Source of the DNA: Cephalotus follicularis
Taxonomy: Eukaryota; Streptophyta; Magnoliopsida; Oxalidales; Cephalotaceae
Reading direction: 5' to 3'
Length of the DNA stretch: 64,000 bases
Assembly (NCBI GenBank): GCA_001972305.1
Contig: BDDD01001806.1
Span: 124,001-188,000, forward strand
Shown: in pieces, positions 1 to 10,915 of the stretch
Layout of the letters: each line of letters starts with the position of its first letter
How positions within the stretch are numbered: the stretch's first letter is position 1
Translations under genes and position numbers: made by a program
Notes under the pieces: model-generated
Databases searched by the model: none
What the model was told of the DNA's origin: nothing
What the model saw: the letters and a program-made list of their open reading frames with translations, nothing else

Positions 1-106
1 TGTCTTCTTGGTCAAAGATCACGTGATCTTGAACTTACATCGTATTGGGAAATGCAAGCGTCATCACATTTATCTCTCCTTGCAAATCATAGTGTCACTT
101 CCCTTA

Positions 107-530
107 CTATAAATGAAGAAGGATTCTATGGTTACAAAATATTTGTGGCATATCACTTAAATCCCCTTTTTCTTTAAACCCTCATGAGCCTTGCTCAAGA
201 GCTTAACGTTGTTCGTGAGATGCTGTCACTGACGCGATAGGAGCTAGAACGCAAAGAAGATAGGCTTATCTCGACTGAGGGAATGCTTAATTTCTTGAGT
301 CAGATTCTAGAAGTTTATTAGGAAAGGTTGGAGGATGTGGAGCAAGCCATTTGTCCTACTCAGTACTTCATCACATTGACATACTAGGTTTAAAGAAGAG
401 GATTGAGGAGGCCTGCCCTGGTGTTAATGTGGACAAACTCTTTAATGATCTGGAGGAGCGCTTGGTTGAGATGCAAGAGAACCTTGCTGATGCAACGAGG
501 TTATGTACTCCTTGGTAGTTTGTATTTTGT
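107..530 (+). pseudogene. Decayed small coiled-coil ORF, copy 1
   Basis: A TATA-like CTATAAAT at 107-114 lies about 70 bases before an ATG at 184. The frame gives a charged, heptad-like peptide (beginning MSLAQELNVVREML) broken by in-frame TAG codons near 238 and 319. A second segment in another frame (about 391-519) contains LKKRIEEACPGVNVD and ends in TAG. It resembles the ORF near 6998-7367, which has LKVKLSEICPRLDI at the matching place, so the two look like diverged copies. The function is unknown. The pattern suggests a short coiled-coil protein. It lies on the strand opposite the Tat-like pol and upstream of the PMD pseudogene. The call rests on the shared motif and composition, and the product family is not recognised. 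Confidence 0.4.
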
Positions 531-900
531 TTTATTTTAATCATATGTTTGATGTTGTTTCATGGGCAATGCACCTTCTACCTTTGTAATGAACTTCATT
601 AATGGAATAAGTTTCTTCTCCCATTCTGATCTTCAGGATCTTATGCATATTTTCCTTTGTTAACTTTTTAATGAAAGCACCTTGATTAAAAGTATCTGAG
701 CGCCTATTTCTTGAGCATCAAGTAAATGTCCCTTTGTGGGTAATAATGGCCTTTTTAACAGTATACTAAGCATTTCATGTAGTGATATTTGCGCCACATG
801 TCTCACAGTTTTTTATAGCTCATGATTATAACGTCAGTCTTTAGCCCCCAAATCACACTCTCCCTTTAATGTGAGATGTTTGGTTACCTTTGCACCGTGG

Positions 901-912
901 CATTATAAAAGG
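901..912 (+). promoter_or_regulatory. TATA-like box before the PMD pseudogene
   Basis: CATTATAAAAGG at 901-912 is a good plant TATA match, about 115 bases upstream of the first PMD-frame ATG at 1028. It is followed by a T-run and a pyrimidine-rich leader. Position and sequence support a promoter; no transcript evidence is available here. Confidence 0.35.
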
Positions 913-2573
913 TTTTTTTTTTTACTAGTTTCACTGTTCACATTCTTAATATTACCTTCTCATTTTCAACTGAAGAACGATCCAAGACTTTCGAAGTCTT
1001 GTTACTGCTTAGGGCCTTTTTACTCTCATGCTCAATGATGTTATTGTGTTATATCATCTTCCTCTCCTTGGAAAGGATGGCCCCTCGTATTTCAAGGTCA
1101 GAGTGAGTGAACAGGGGCAGATAGACAATCTTTGTCACTTGATCACAGTGCTTAGGAAGCACCAGTCTCAAATAATCCCCGAAGGCAAAACAGTGCCTTC
1201 TGCTCCTCCTAAGCATCCATATTTCAATAGCTGGATCCGCTATTTCTTCAAATCAATAGATAAAGATAACAGATCTTATGTAGGCAAGGGTTTTGGGACT
1301 TTTGGAGATCGTCGCCTTTCTGGCCATGTGGTTGTCCATGTATATCTTTCCTGGCAATCCTCAGGATAGAGTGAATAGGCAGACAATTCCTCTAGCATTG
1401 ACTCTGGCAGGAGGGACGAGTTTAGGTTTGGCCCATGCCTTCTTGGACATGTTATATGAACACCTAGATTTATACAAGGAGGTAATGGAGCACTCGAAGG
1501 GTGGTATGTTCATTTATCTTTCATTGACACCGCCTTCCTTCAAATCCTCACGTGGGAGTAGTTTCCAAGTTTGGCCAAGCCTGTGGTCAAGGTAGACGGT
1601 GAAGAGCCTAGCATTCGCGCCTTGAGATGGTGTGGAATAAAGAAATCTAGAACTGTGAAAGACATGCTGGACAAAGAGTGAATTCTGCTTTCACCCTTAT
1701 GTCATTGGTATTATTTTCCGGTTATGTGCTAGCCATGGTTGAAGAAGCCACAAGTAAATCAGTTGGTAATGCACTCGTCATTGTGGTATACTCTCCTTCC
1801 TTGGCAGCCTGCAAATTTGGGTTTGACCAGGGATTACATCTGTACCTTCCTAGAGCCCGCACTGTTGATCAAGTGGTAGAGAAATTCAAAGATGTCACGT
1901 TTATGGTCGCCTACCATGGTATACCTGAGTTCGTGTTCCCAGGGAAGCGAAGAGTAGGCAAGGCATCCCCCTTATGGATAGGCTTTTGGCATTCAGTCTT
2001 TGGTACTTATGAGGCTTTCATGGCCATACCGGTGGAGATTCCCCATACCTTAACAATACTCACAAGGGACCTCTATCTATGCCTGCGTCTAAAATCATCG
2101 ATAGTTGGGCCAGTGCAGGCAAAAGAAGAAACCAGAGGAAGAGAAGAAGTCGTAATATCTCCCTCCCATTTAAAGGGATTAATTTGAAGCCCCCAAAGTC
2201 AACAGGTGTTGTAATCCGAGAGCCTTCTATGCCTATGAAGCACAAGGCTGAAGACCTTGTGAGAGAAAAGGCCAAGAAACAGATGGCCAAGAAAGTTTCC
2301 CCCGCTACTAGGGAATCTTTGAAGGTTTGTTGAGATAGATCGCTTTCATTCATTGCACCACTTTCTTTGTTAAAATTTTACAAACATTGATAGACCCTTT
2401 TCACCCTTTATTGCCTCAACATGTTGCGGCACTAGTAATCGAGGAGGAGAAGGAAGAAGTGTAAGAAGTAACCTTTGTGAGTAAGCATGGAAAAACCATA
2501 GCAATGTTGGAAGAAGGCACTCCCAATATATCTGACGAAGGCTCTATTACTCTATGTTCATCCCCTATTCAAG

Positions 2574-2608
2574 GTTTCATTCTTTATATAAACATTTTGT
2601 ATATAGCT

Positions 2609-2646
<38 letters not shown>

Positions 2647-2686
2647 GATGAGAAATATTCGCTCATGAGTGCCTTAATTTCTGCAG
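2574..2686 (+). other. Probable intron in the PMD pseudogene
   Basis: The donor AAG|GT at 2573/2574 and acceptor CTGCAG at 2681-2686 bound a T-rich segment holding a (TC)n tract. Removing it joins the frame that ends ...CSSPIQ to the frame that continues VEVSRSSFLNSDS without a shift. This is predicted from sequence only. Confidence 0.45.
2613..2640. repeat. (TC)n microsatellite
   Basis: About 14 TC units sit inside the predicted intron and probably serve as, or expand, its polypyrimidine tract. Confidence 0.9.
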
Positions 2687-4750
2687 CTGTAGAAGTGTCT
2701 AGATCTTCCTTTTTGAATTCTGATTCCCTAAAGATGAGTACATATTATTCCCATACCGATCTTGGGAAAACTTTGAGGGGCACAATAATAGTTGGACCAA
2801 CGTTCTTCATGGTTAAAGAGGATTACTCTGGGTCAGAGTGGATAAAGAAGTTGGGCCTGAAGGCTGCGAACCTGTCATCCAAATTCTCTGGATCTTCGGA
2901 AGTTGTTACACCCCTTGTTGAGGTACCCATGAATAATCCGCCTTCTAGTGTCAGATTAACACTCTTGTTGGGCACAGGTACTCAAATTTTTGAACCCCTA
3001 TTTCCATATTAATTATTTACTTTGTTTGTGTTTATTCTTCCCTTGGCGCTTTCTTCATTTACCTCGGTTCTTTCGCACAGGAAGAGGAAATTCACATTGA
3101 GCCTAGGAGAATGGTTGGGGTAGAAGAGGGCAGAAGGAGTAGGCGCCGTTATGGCTTTGAATCCTGCTGTCCTCTTTATTGAGGCGCTAATAGGTGAGTC
3201 CCTTTCAAACCCTGTTAAGTACACTTTAGTGTGTAGGACCAGCATCCTCAAGAATGAGAGTGATATTCCAGGCGTGATGTCAACCCGCGATATCAAAGTT
3301 GAGGAACGATGGCTTCCCCTCCTTAAAAAGGTGGAGGATAAGCATGGCTTCATCGAGCCTTCGGTTCTCTTGGGGCCACGTGTTAGTGCGACAGGCTTCA
3401 ACCTTTTGGGGCAATTATTGCTCATGATTTCCACTGCCAATGGTTTGAATTGCACTGTTGGCAATATTGAAGTGTCACACCCCGTTTATCAAGAAGGTAT
3501 CATTAAAGTAGTAAAGGCAATTAACACATAAATACAGCTCATGTAAAACCATAAAATTTAAACTTTTAACAAGCTGTCAGTTGCGGAAGCATAAAATTCA
3601 TAAGCTGTAACTCGTAGCGTGCATCCCATACTACGCGCTAGCCAAACCAAGTCCATCATTGTTAATCGCCCGCAAAACGGAGCGTGATCATAGTACAAGT
3701 TAAATTCCATCATAAATCAAATCCATAAGAATGGTACATCAGAAATCCCTTAACAACTCAGTTTATTACACAACAAGAGAATAGTAAAACTAAGAACAAC
3801 GTAACACTTGCTCTTCGTCCATGCCAATCCAATAGGTCCACTGCATCAATCTGTAAAGTAGGGGGTTAGCCTTTGTTCTCACTTGGCTAAGCCATAAAGT
3901 AGTTTGGGTTTAAAAATTAAAAGCATGTCATGATATGATTACATAAATGGTGCAGTGCAGTGGGGTCCCCAGTTTATATATATATGAAAATATATATGTA
4001 TAACAGTACAGTAAAATATCAGTGGGGCATATATATATGTGAGAAATATATGTATGCAACAACATCACAGTAGTAACCCGGCCAGGGCTACATCAACAAG
4101 CACAGCAATGTCCGAGAAGGACCAACAGGTAGTACGGGATGTCCACATAGGACCACAACAACAGGCAGTATGTGTAACGCTGCCAACTCCTGGCCCCACG
4201 CTACACTCCCACTCTGGTCCCTACTCTAGGCAACCGAGCGAGGCAACAGGACAGTGAGTTACCCAGCCATACTCCTGGCCCCTAGGTCAACCCTGCCACT
4301 AGCCGGCGCTGGCAACCTCTGCCATGCAACCGGTGGCTCAAGCACAAACACATAGCAATTCACAGAGCAAACAGTGAATCCAAGCAGTAACAGTACAGTA
4401 AACAGGACAGTAGTGATCGTTTAGATCCACAACAGGTAGGTTGTTTCCAAAATGTTTTCAAAAGTGACAACATTTGAAATATTGCATTTTTAGTAGCAAA
4501 TACTTTAAAATAGTTTCAGTAGTGAGAATCGCTTCCCAAAGATGTTTGAAAATACGATATCAATACTCAATATAGCATTTTCAATTATATATGCATTTCC
4601 AAAGTAATAACACATTAGAAATCATAATCCGACTACAAACAGTGCAAAACAAGCAGTAGGCAGTGTATATGTAATGCATACAAATGCTCAAATGCATCCT
4701 AACAGGAATCGGAACCGTATCGCATCGTTTTAGGCAAACAGCAGGCCATC

Positions 4751-5017
4751 CAGTCTGCTGGAATCCTCACCAGTCGGCTGTCTTGGGTCGAGCAGTACCA
4801 GTAGTCAACTGGTTCCTTCTACCAGTCGACTGTCCATTAGGTAGTCGGCTATTTTCCTTCAACAGTCAACTATTACTGCACACCCATACAAAAACATTAC
4901 CCGGGTTACACTTCTGTCACTTTCTGGGCATGAAGAAGTATGAACAGTTGACTGCTTTCCATTGGCAGTCGACTGGTTTCATTGAGTATTCGGCTGTCTT
5001 CCTTCGACAGCCGGCTG
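4751..5017. repeat. CAGTCGRCTG decamer array 1 in solo LTR G
   Basis: Roughly ten intact or one- to two-mismatch copies of the near-palindrome CAGTCGACTG/CAGTCGGCTG occur here, for example at 4771-4780 and 5008-5017. They are separated by unrelated spacers of variable length. The same decamer recurs in both LTRs of element C. Confidence 0.75.
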
Positions 5018-5842
5018 CTCTGCGAACCAATAGCATGCAAATCGATCTATCTACTCCAACAGATCATTGTAAGCAGAGAATTCAAGATCAAGGACAGAAA
5101 TATGATTACAGGTTATCATATCGTCCATATAACAGTTCAGCCAACATACATCTCATCATGCAAGCCAACACCATGATAAGGTTCAACATGCATGCACATA
5201 ATCACATTTGATTCTTAGTAGCAAGCATAACGAATGGGAAACAATAGTAACCACATTCTAAATTCAGTAGCTACAACCCACGCAAACAGGCGTTCAAATC
5301 ATAGAGCATGCAGTAATTTTAAGCTCAAATACCATTACAACTTCCCCTACCTTTTGATTCCAAGTTAGGAATCTGTAAGTCCACCTCTTTGAGTTCCAAC
5401 AGTAGCTTTTCGAGCTCCCCAGAAGCTCCAATTCCAAGCCCATCAGCTCCAAGAACAGCCCAACAGCTCCAACCCGAGCTCCAAGCTTCAACAACGGTGA
5501 ATACTCTAATTTCCTCTTTTCTTTGTGTTTTCTCACTATTGTTTTCTCTGGTTCTCAAGCTTTCAGTACTAGGACAAAAGAGGTGAGTGAAGACATTTTT
5601 ATGCAGAGTCTTTTCTCCCTTTCTCCCTTAGCTCCCCTCACATGGCACCAAAGCCACATTCCCTTATTCACGTCCATGCACACACTCACAGGTCTGATTT
5701 TCTCTACCCCATGAGGTTTGCATGATTCCCAGGTGTCCCTTACTTCCTTTCCTTTGGCTGCATGAAGCACAGATGGCATCCACTTCCATCTGTCAGCTGG
5801 GGCATGTGATTTCTGCCACATGCAACAAAACAGAGCACGATC

Positions 5843-5993
5843 CAGTCGGCTGCCTACACCCCACGGCTGGCTGCTCGCCTGGCAGATCATTACCACGTGG
5901 CTTGACAGTTGGCTAGTCGCCTGGTTCATCCCACTAGTCGACTGCCCCCATACGCAGGCCTCCAGTCGGCTGGTCTTCCGTGCCAGTCGACTG
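5843..5993. repeat. CAGTCGRCTG decamer array 2 in solo LTR G
   Basis: A second cluster of the decamer runs from CAGTCGGCTG at 5843-5852 to CAGTCGACTG at 5984-5993, with TAGTCGACTG and degenerate copies between. It lies within about 310 bp of the 5' end of the LTR in element orientation, so probably in U3. Confidence 0.75.
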
Positions 5994-6149
5994 CCTCCAG
6001 TGTACATACCAAGTAACTACACCTCTAAGCACATAATTGATTTAATATCAACATCATCAAATTCAGAAAAATCCATCACTTTATTAATTTCACAAATAAG
6101 GTACATTTACATTGTGAAATTACAATACATAAAAGTTACGGGCGTTACA

Positions 6150-6459
6150 TGAAGACATGCTGGAAGATTACAAAGACTTTAACCTAGCATTTGGATTCAA
6201 CACTCCATGGGTGAAGGAAGGTATCGAGGCGGTCTCTGTTGCACTCAAGAAAAAGTACCTCAAGACTGCATGTCTTGCTAACATAAAGGCTCTTAAGGAT
6301 GATGAGGTGCAAATTGAGAAGGGTATTGGAATGCTCCAAGGGGATCTTGCCAAACTCAATGCCTCAATAAGGGAGTCTGAGGAGTTGTTGAGAGACTTGG
6401 TAAGAAGGGAGAACGTTGTATCTCAAGACACACCTTTATGTCCTCACTTCTTAGGCTAA
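6150..6459 (+). pseudogene. PMD family gene, 3' part
   Basis: This continues the frame interrupted at 3472. Ignoring the solo LTR and one TSD copy, the codons run from ...VGNIE straight into DMLEDYKDFNLAFGF. About 100 residues follow: a hydrophobic/charged stretch, then a coiled-coil-like tail with LQGDLAKLNASIRESEELL, ending at a TAA at 6457-6459. The exact frame continuity shows that the gap is an insertion and not decay of two separate genes. The C-terminal coiled coil is not part of the PMD proper. Its role is unknown. Confidence 0.6.
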
Positions 6460-6903
6460 ATTTTAGTTGTATGAATGTCTTGAGCCCATTTTGTGTACTT
6501 GTGATTTTATCATTGATGAAGTATACCCCCTGTCTTTATTTCAAAATCTTCATACTTTAATAAAATACAACTCATGTCAGGTTCCAACGAGGACAAAAAT
6601 GATCATTAATTATGATGACATCACGTGGCTATATTTACAATATCTTAATAAAGAGAAATGATCGAATCCTAATGGGATTAGACTCTTGATTATATAATAG
6701 CTTCAGCAGACTCGATCATACTTCCCTAAGCGTATGCATCCCACTAGGACTTAAGTGCGCGAGTCCCATTATAACCGAAATATGTATCCAGTCATTTTTT
6801 CGTTCAAAATTCTTTGGGAATTCCAAGCATCGGCTTTTAATATCATTTGAGAAGTCATAAAGTCCTTATTAAATGTTTTTCGTCACCCGAAAGGACTCTT
6901 CCA
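6460..6903. other. Intergenic AT-rich stretch without a recognised feature
   Basis: I see no coding sequence or repeat here. It lies between the stop of the PMD pseudogene and the TATA box of the next small ORF, so it probably holds the terminator of the first and the promoter of the second. No definite signal could be assigned. Confidence 0.4.
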
Positions 6904-7370
6904 CTATATATAAAGCTAGCTTGTCCCTGACATCTTCACCTTCCCGTACTTTCTCTGATATTTCCTCTCCTTCTATAAAAACCCCAAGAGTTCTACAATG
7001 GCAAGTTTTCCAAGATCATTAGACAAAGAATTAGACTGATTGAAGGAACTATAGGCTTCAATGGCTTGAGAGCTCGAAGCAGTTCGAGAGGATTTGGTCT
7101 TTCGCTAGAGCTAAGTGAAAAGTCAAGACAATCTACTTTCTTCTTCTTCCAAGATCATGGCCACTTAAGATGCACTACTAGACGATTTTCGGAATTACGT
7201 AAGGCCTATAATATGGATAATGATGAGTAGGTTCGAGGTGGTGCAAGCTCTTAACTTAAAAGATGGGGTCAAAAAGTTAAAGGTGAAATTGAGTGAGATT
7301 TGCCCTAGACTGGACATACATGTGGTCTTCGGGGAGTTCAAGGAGTTCTTGGCTACCAAGTGTTAAATAG
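6904..7370 (+). pseudogene. Decayed small coiled-coil ORF, copy 2
   Basis: The TATA-like CTATATATAAAG at 6904-6915 precedes an ATG at 6998. The first frame starts MASFPRSLDKELD and then meets TGA and TAG codons, but the stops interrupt a recognisable charged helix (ELEAVREDLVFR). Another frame, about 7255-7367, gives GVKKLKVKLSEICPRLDI and ends in TAA. Organisation and the C-terminal motif match the copy at 107-530, so this looks like a duplicated, decayed gene. No family is recognised. It sits between the PMD pseudogene and the end of the Tat-like integrase, on the opposite strand to the latter. Confidence 0.4.
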
Positions 7371-7593
7371 CCTTGTAGAAAATCTTTGTAGTAGTTTTTT
7401 CTCTTCCCATAATGTAATCGTTTCAATGTTTTAATGATGTACTGGCTTGTTCTAAATGACTCATTTTCTCTTTCTTTATTTTTTTGCTGTTTCCATGAAA
7501 TATTTCCGTTTATTTCACTATGCATAGAATATCTTTACATGCTGTGAGTTAATTTGTGTCAATTCCACCTATGAGCTTACATCCATCTGTCAG
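7371..7593. other. Junction between small-ORF block and Tat-like pol end
   Basis: AT-rich sequence with no gene. It holds the 3' flank of the + strand small ORF and the region just beyond the C-terminus of the - strand integrase. I could not find an LTR or polypurine tract here, so the block to the left may be internal to the Tat-like element. Confidence 0.35.
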
Positions 7594-8149
7594 TTAATTT
7601 GTGTCATCTCTTCTTACATGATAACCAATCTTCATGACTAAGTCTCCTTCCTTCAAGACTCTAGGGCAAACCATTTTGGAATTGTCTTTGGTAATCCACT
7701 TTATATACATGTGCACCTTACCCTGAGTAAACTGCCTTTGCTCTTCTAAAGCTTTCATCTCTGTTTCTCTGTCAATCTCTAGCTTTGCTGCTAAGGCGAT
7801 TCTTACTAAAGGAAGTTTGATTTCTGCTAGGATGACCGCCTCTACACTATAAACCAATAAAAATGGAATTTTCCTAGTAGCACCTCATTTAGATGTGAGA
7901 TAAGCCCAAAGTGCATGAGAGAGAGTGTCTAACTAATCCTTGGGGTACTGATCAATTATCTTACTAAGTATACATAAGATATTTTTGTTGGTTGTCTCTC
8001 CCTGCCCATTACCCTTAGGTAATAAGTTGTAAACTTCACATGATGAATCTCATAGGGTTCTAACATTTCCAAAACATTTTTATTCACAAAGGGCATGCCA
8101 TTATCTAATAGGATGTGCCTAGGGATCTCAAATTTGCAAATTATGTGCT
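7594..8149 (-). pseudogene. Tat-like Ty3/gypsy integrase, C-terminal half
   Basis: This is the end of the pol of the Tat/Ogre-like scaffold element. From right to left it shows the second DDE block (LLDNGMPFVN near 8065-8095), then NGQGETTNKNIL (the catalytic-glutamate block) after a frame change near 8010, a decayed ALWAY segment, and the conserved VYSVEAVILAEIKLPLVRI stretch near 7800-7855. A GDLVMK motif near 7645 marks the C-terminal fold. Several frame breaks make it non-functional. Its missing first half lies at 38330-38670, on the far side of copia element A. The split matches the CTTTG target duplication. Confidence 0.75.
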
Positions 8150-8580
8150 CTTTGTGTTGGGAACAAAGTCTCAAAACAGTGGAAGCTTTATCAAATTATG
8201 GGCTTAGGGTTTACGGGTGATCAATTTTTATTTTCAACCAAATTATTGATGCCCAAGCAATGGGATACCCTAACCTATGTCCAAAATTTTCCCAATAAGG
8301 CTAAGGAACCCTAATTAAGCATCTAATCAAACTAACAAAACCATTACGAAGCAAGGGGAGGGGCGGGTTAGGAGTTGGAGTAACCATAACTCAACTTTGA
8401 CATTCAAAATGACACTTGGGTAACACACACAAACCCTAGGCCAATAATCCAATAAACCCAAACCTTAGCAACCTAAAACCTTATGGTTTTCTCCATAAAA
8501 CCAAGGATTACGGGCTGGGTTGACAAACCCAAGGAAGCACTCGAAAAAATAGCCACAAAACACAAAAAACATATCACAAG

Positions 8581-8621
<41 letters not shown>

Positions 8622-8622
8622 C
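8581..8622. repeat. (AC)n(AT)n microsatellite
   Basis: A run of AC dinucleotides passes into AT dinucleotides inside the 3' LTR of copia A. The matching site in the 5' LTR (about 16376-16395) is much shorter, so this expanded after insertion or shrank in the other copy. Confidence 0.9.
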
Positions 8623-9273
8623 ATCTTGGGTACCCTAGCCCCAATTTGAATCCACAAAGAGAAGGATGAAGAAAAGTTACCCAAAGTCTTTAGCCCTTCC
8701 TTTATGTGCTCCTCAACTCTCTAGCTCCAAAAATCCATCTTCAAAAATTCAGGTTGCATGTGCTCCATGGGTTGACCCAAAATTTCCATGCTCCAAAGCT
8801 CCAAGTTTGAACTTGCTTCCTTCACCAAAAATGCTCAAAAAGGAAAGGCCATGAACATAGAAGAAGCTTCGAGGCTAGAGTGTTTAGGACCTAAAACTCA
8901 ACATCACAAAAAGAAGAGACAAAACACATGGTGTGAGTTATCTCCACACATTGTGACTATGTATGTAAATGGAACTTGCAATGTTGTCTAACTCACTAAG
9001 AAAATCCGAAGGTTTTATTTTCCACCATTAATGGTGAGCTTGAAAGCTTGAGAGGAAGAAGAAGAGAGAGGGAGGGTGACGGGTTGAGAGGAGAAAAATG
9101 TGAGAGAGAGTTTTGTGTATTTTTTCAAAAAATGCATTCTCACATTTTGTGTATCTCACTCTCTCTCCCTATGTTGTCGTGCATTCCCTTTTGCAAAGGA
9201 CAAAAGGTGTTTTAAAATGAGACTTTGACTTGCCATTTGTCATGTCTCTCTCCCTTTTCCATAAAGGAGCCGT

Positions 9274-9342
9274 CCCCTCTCTTACACAAACGTAAGAGAG
9301 GGCCCCACCAATAGTCAATGTCTCTTACACAAGTGTAAGAGA
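9274..9342. repeat. Two adjacent hairpins in copia A LTR
   Basis: CCCTCTCTTAC pairs with GTAAGAGAGGG across a 6-base loop (about 9274-9302). TCTCTTACAC pairs with GTGTAAGAGA across AA (9321-9342). The second is also perfect in the 5' LTR (17113-17134); the first is damaged there. Role unknown. Confidence 0.7.
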
Positions 9343-10898
9343 ATGGCCCACACTTTGTCATGCCTTTTTGTCTCTTAATTAGAGTGCCTATCACTCATAA
9401 ATTAAATGCATGTAAGACAAAAAAAAAAATAAGATACCATTTAAATGGTTACTTGCATGGAAAAATGGCATGGCCGAATTTCTTGTCACCTTGGCATGAA
9501 ATTTGGCCCATGTGGCTAGTATTACATCGAACCTTAGCCGCCCCAATTTCTCTCTCCCGGCAAGATAACTTGTCCAACACTCAAGCCTTTGACCGGAAAA
9601 TTTTGTTATGATGATGTTTGGACTCACTTGCCATAAAGTGATATATGTCCAGCAAATAAAATATTCTTGGTCAAAGTAATATCTCCATGATGTCATCCTT
9701 TTACCATAATCGGGCAGGACTCATAAAGCATGGTCGTTATCCGATACGTTGATAAATTTCCCAGAACATCCCGAAGTTTTGGTACAACCATTCTAATAGT
9801 TTCTCACTATTAAAATTACCCCGATGTCAACTCCCAGAACATCCCGAATTCGTGTATTACTACGTCTATCAGTCGTTAGCCAGATAGCCAGTGCTTTAAA
9901 CCTGTCTTCGGCATATGTGTCATGTCTACCTCATCACTATTGGCTCCGACCACAGATTAGGGGGTGGATAAATGTCCACCCTAGAAAATACCGTGACCAT
10001 ATAAATCAATGAACACATTGAGACTTCAACGGACCTCCCCTGAAACACCCGATATCCAGTCTGCCTACACCTAGCCAGGATTTTAGTCAGCAATGGTCAA
10101 AGATCATATAGAGCCATTCATACATCATTACGGGTGTGATGTTTCCATATTGCAAACTCGCTCCATACGTCTCAATGCAGCTTCCACATGACCCAAAGAC
10201 AACCCTTTTGCAAGCACGTGGCTAGTGCTAGGAAAGGCAAAAATCAAAGTCATGCGGTCACTGCACAATGCATGCCAGCCTCTCAGGTCTAAGGATACAA
10301 CGTAGGCTAAGACCTATTAGTCACCATAGACTATACACCATCGAAGACAATAGGGATTCTATTGACAAGGGTAATTTCCATCCAAATAGGTCACCTATAG
10401 TGGGTCCGTTTAGTATCATGCTCCTTGCACGTACCTAGCATCAGCTTTAGTGCCGTCTAAACAGTAACAAGAGAATCCGTCCTCCCTGTTACAACGGGAG
10501 CAAGCATAATATGACAATTCTTTGCGGTTCATCAATTGACCAGAAAGTGAACCTATGACTTGGAACTTCTGTCTGAAGGGACTAAGGATCTCATTCTCAT
10601 TATCTCTCTGGCATGAGATCCAAGCCCTCGGTGACATGGCGCTATATGTGTACTCAGTTGACATGATGATCAACTGATCCGCTTTTGACAGTTTGGGATA
10701 TTACATATAGCAGGGTTTCCATGGTTAAGTGTATATGCACAATAGAACATAATTAGAACTTAGAATATAGGGTAAGAGTGTAAAGTACATGCATGCAGCC
10801 AACCATAGGCTTGAATGGATTGTTCCACTTAAGGAATATATGAAATATGTACACCCTTTTAGCCTATTCTTGGCTTGCAGGGACACCCAACTCCAACA

Positions 10899-10915
10899 AT
10901 CTCCCATTTCACCCT
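10899..10915 (-). promoter_or_regulatory. Polypurine tract of copia A
   Basis: Immediately inside the 3' LTR, the minus strand reads GGTGAAATGGGAGAT before TGTTGGAG. This is the purine-rich plus-strand primer expected at this place in plant copia elements. Confidence 0.65.

Larger units (their letters stand above)
1028..3472 (+). pseudogene. Plant mobile domain (PMD) family gene, 5' part
   Basis: Fragments in successive frames match the aminotransferase-like plant mobile domain seen in MAIN/MAIL1 proteins and in many plant transposons. The recognisable parts are FNSWIRYFF (about 1222-1248), FLAMWLSMYIFP followed by PLALTLAGGTSLGLAHAFLDMLY (about 1317-1455), and KFGFDQGLHLYLP (about 1810-1850). 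A frameshift near 1300-1340 and further frame breaks show decay. A lysine/arginine-rich stretch follows at 2079-2333. Two gt...ag segments (2574-2686 and about 2978-3080) look like introns, and the first rejoins the frame cleanly. The gene is cut at 3472 by a solo LTR and resumes at 6155. It lies antisense to the Tat-like pol to its right. It may be an extra antisense ORF of that element, or a host PMD gene beside it. Confidence 0.6.
3473..6149 (-). mobile_element. Solo LTR of a Ty3/gypsy element (G), TSD TGAAG
   Basis: The segment begins TGTCACACCCCG and ends GGGCGTTACA. It is flanked by perfect 5-bp duplications TGAAG at 3468-3472 and 6150-6154. Read on the minus strand it starts TGTAACGCCC and ends GGGTGTGACA, as plant chromoviral LTRs do. 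No gag or pol lies between the ends, so 2677 bp is one LTR left by LTR-LTR recombination. It is related to the LTR of element F (60403 onward): both share a block around GGGGTTAGCCTTTG (3852, 60773) and a block around TTCCAAGTTAGGAA (5357, 62298). It carries two arrays of a CAGTCGRCTG decamer. It interrupts the PMD pseudogene, whose frame continues directly across the empty site. Confidence 0.88.
8155..10898 (-). repeat. 3' LTR of copia A
   Basis: It starts TGTTGGGAAC and ends CTCCAACA, and aligns with 15934-18562 plus 38203-38324. Because it is intact, its sequence AGGGTAAGAGTG near 10768-10779 is the empty-site reference for the composite inserted in the other LTR. It contains two hairpins (9274-9342) and an AC/AT microsatellite. 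Short ORFs inside it (for example 8666-8854) have counterparts in the other LTR but no recognisable domain. Confidence 0.9.

Noticed and set aside
4039..6152. Open frames inside solo LTR G, such as 4684-5211 and 5555-6007.
   Set aside because: They lie within an LTR with defined ends and TSD, have no domain, and cross palindrome arrays. Chance frames are likely.
8666..8991. Short frames repeated at 16580-16783, which could look like a conserved gene pair.
   Set aside because: They are the two LTRs of copia A. Similarity comes from LTR duplication, and the peptides have no domain and differ by frame-neutral and disruptive changes alike.
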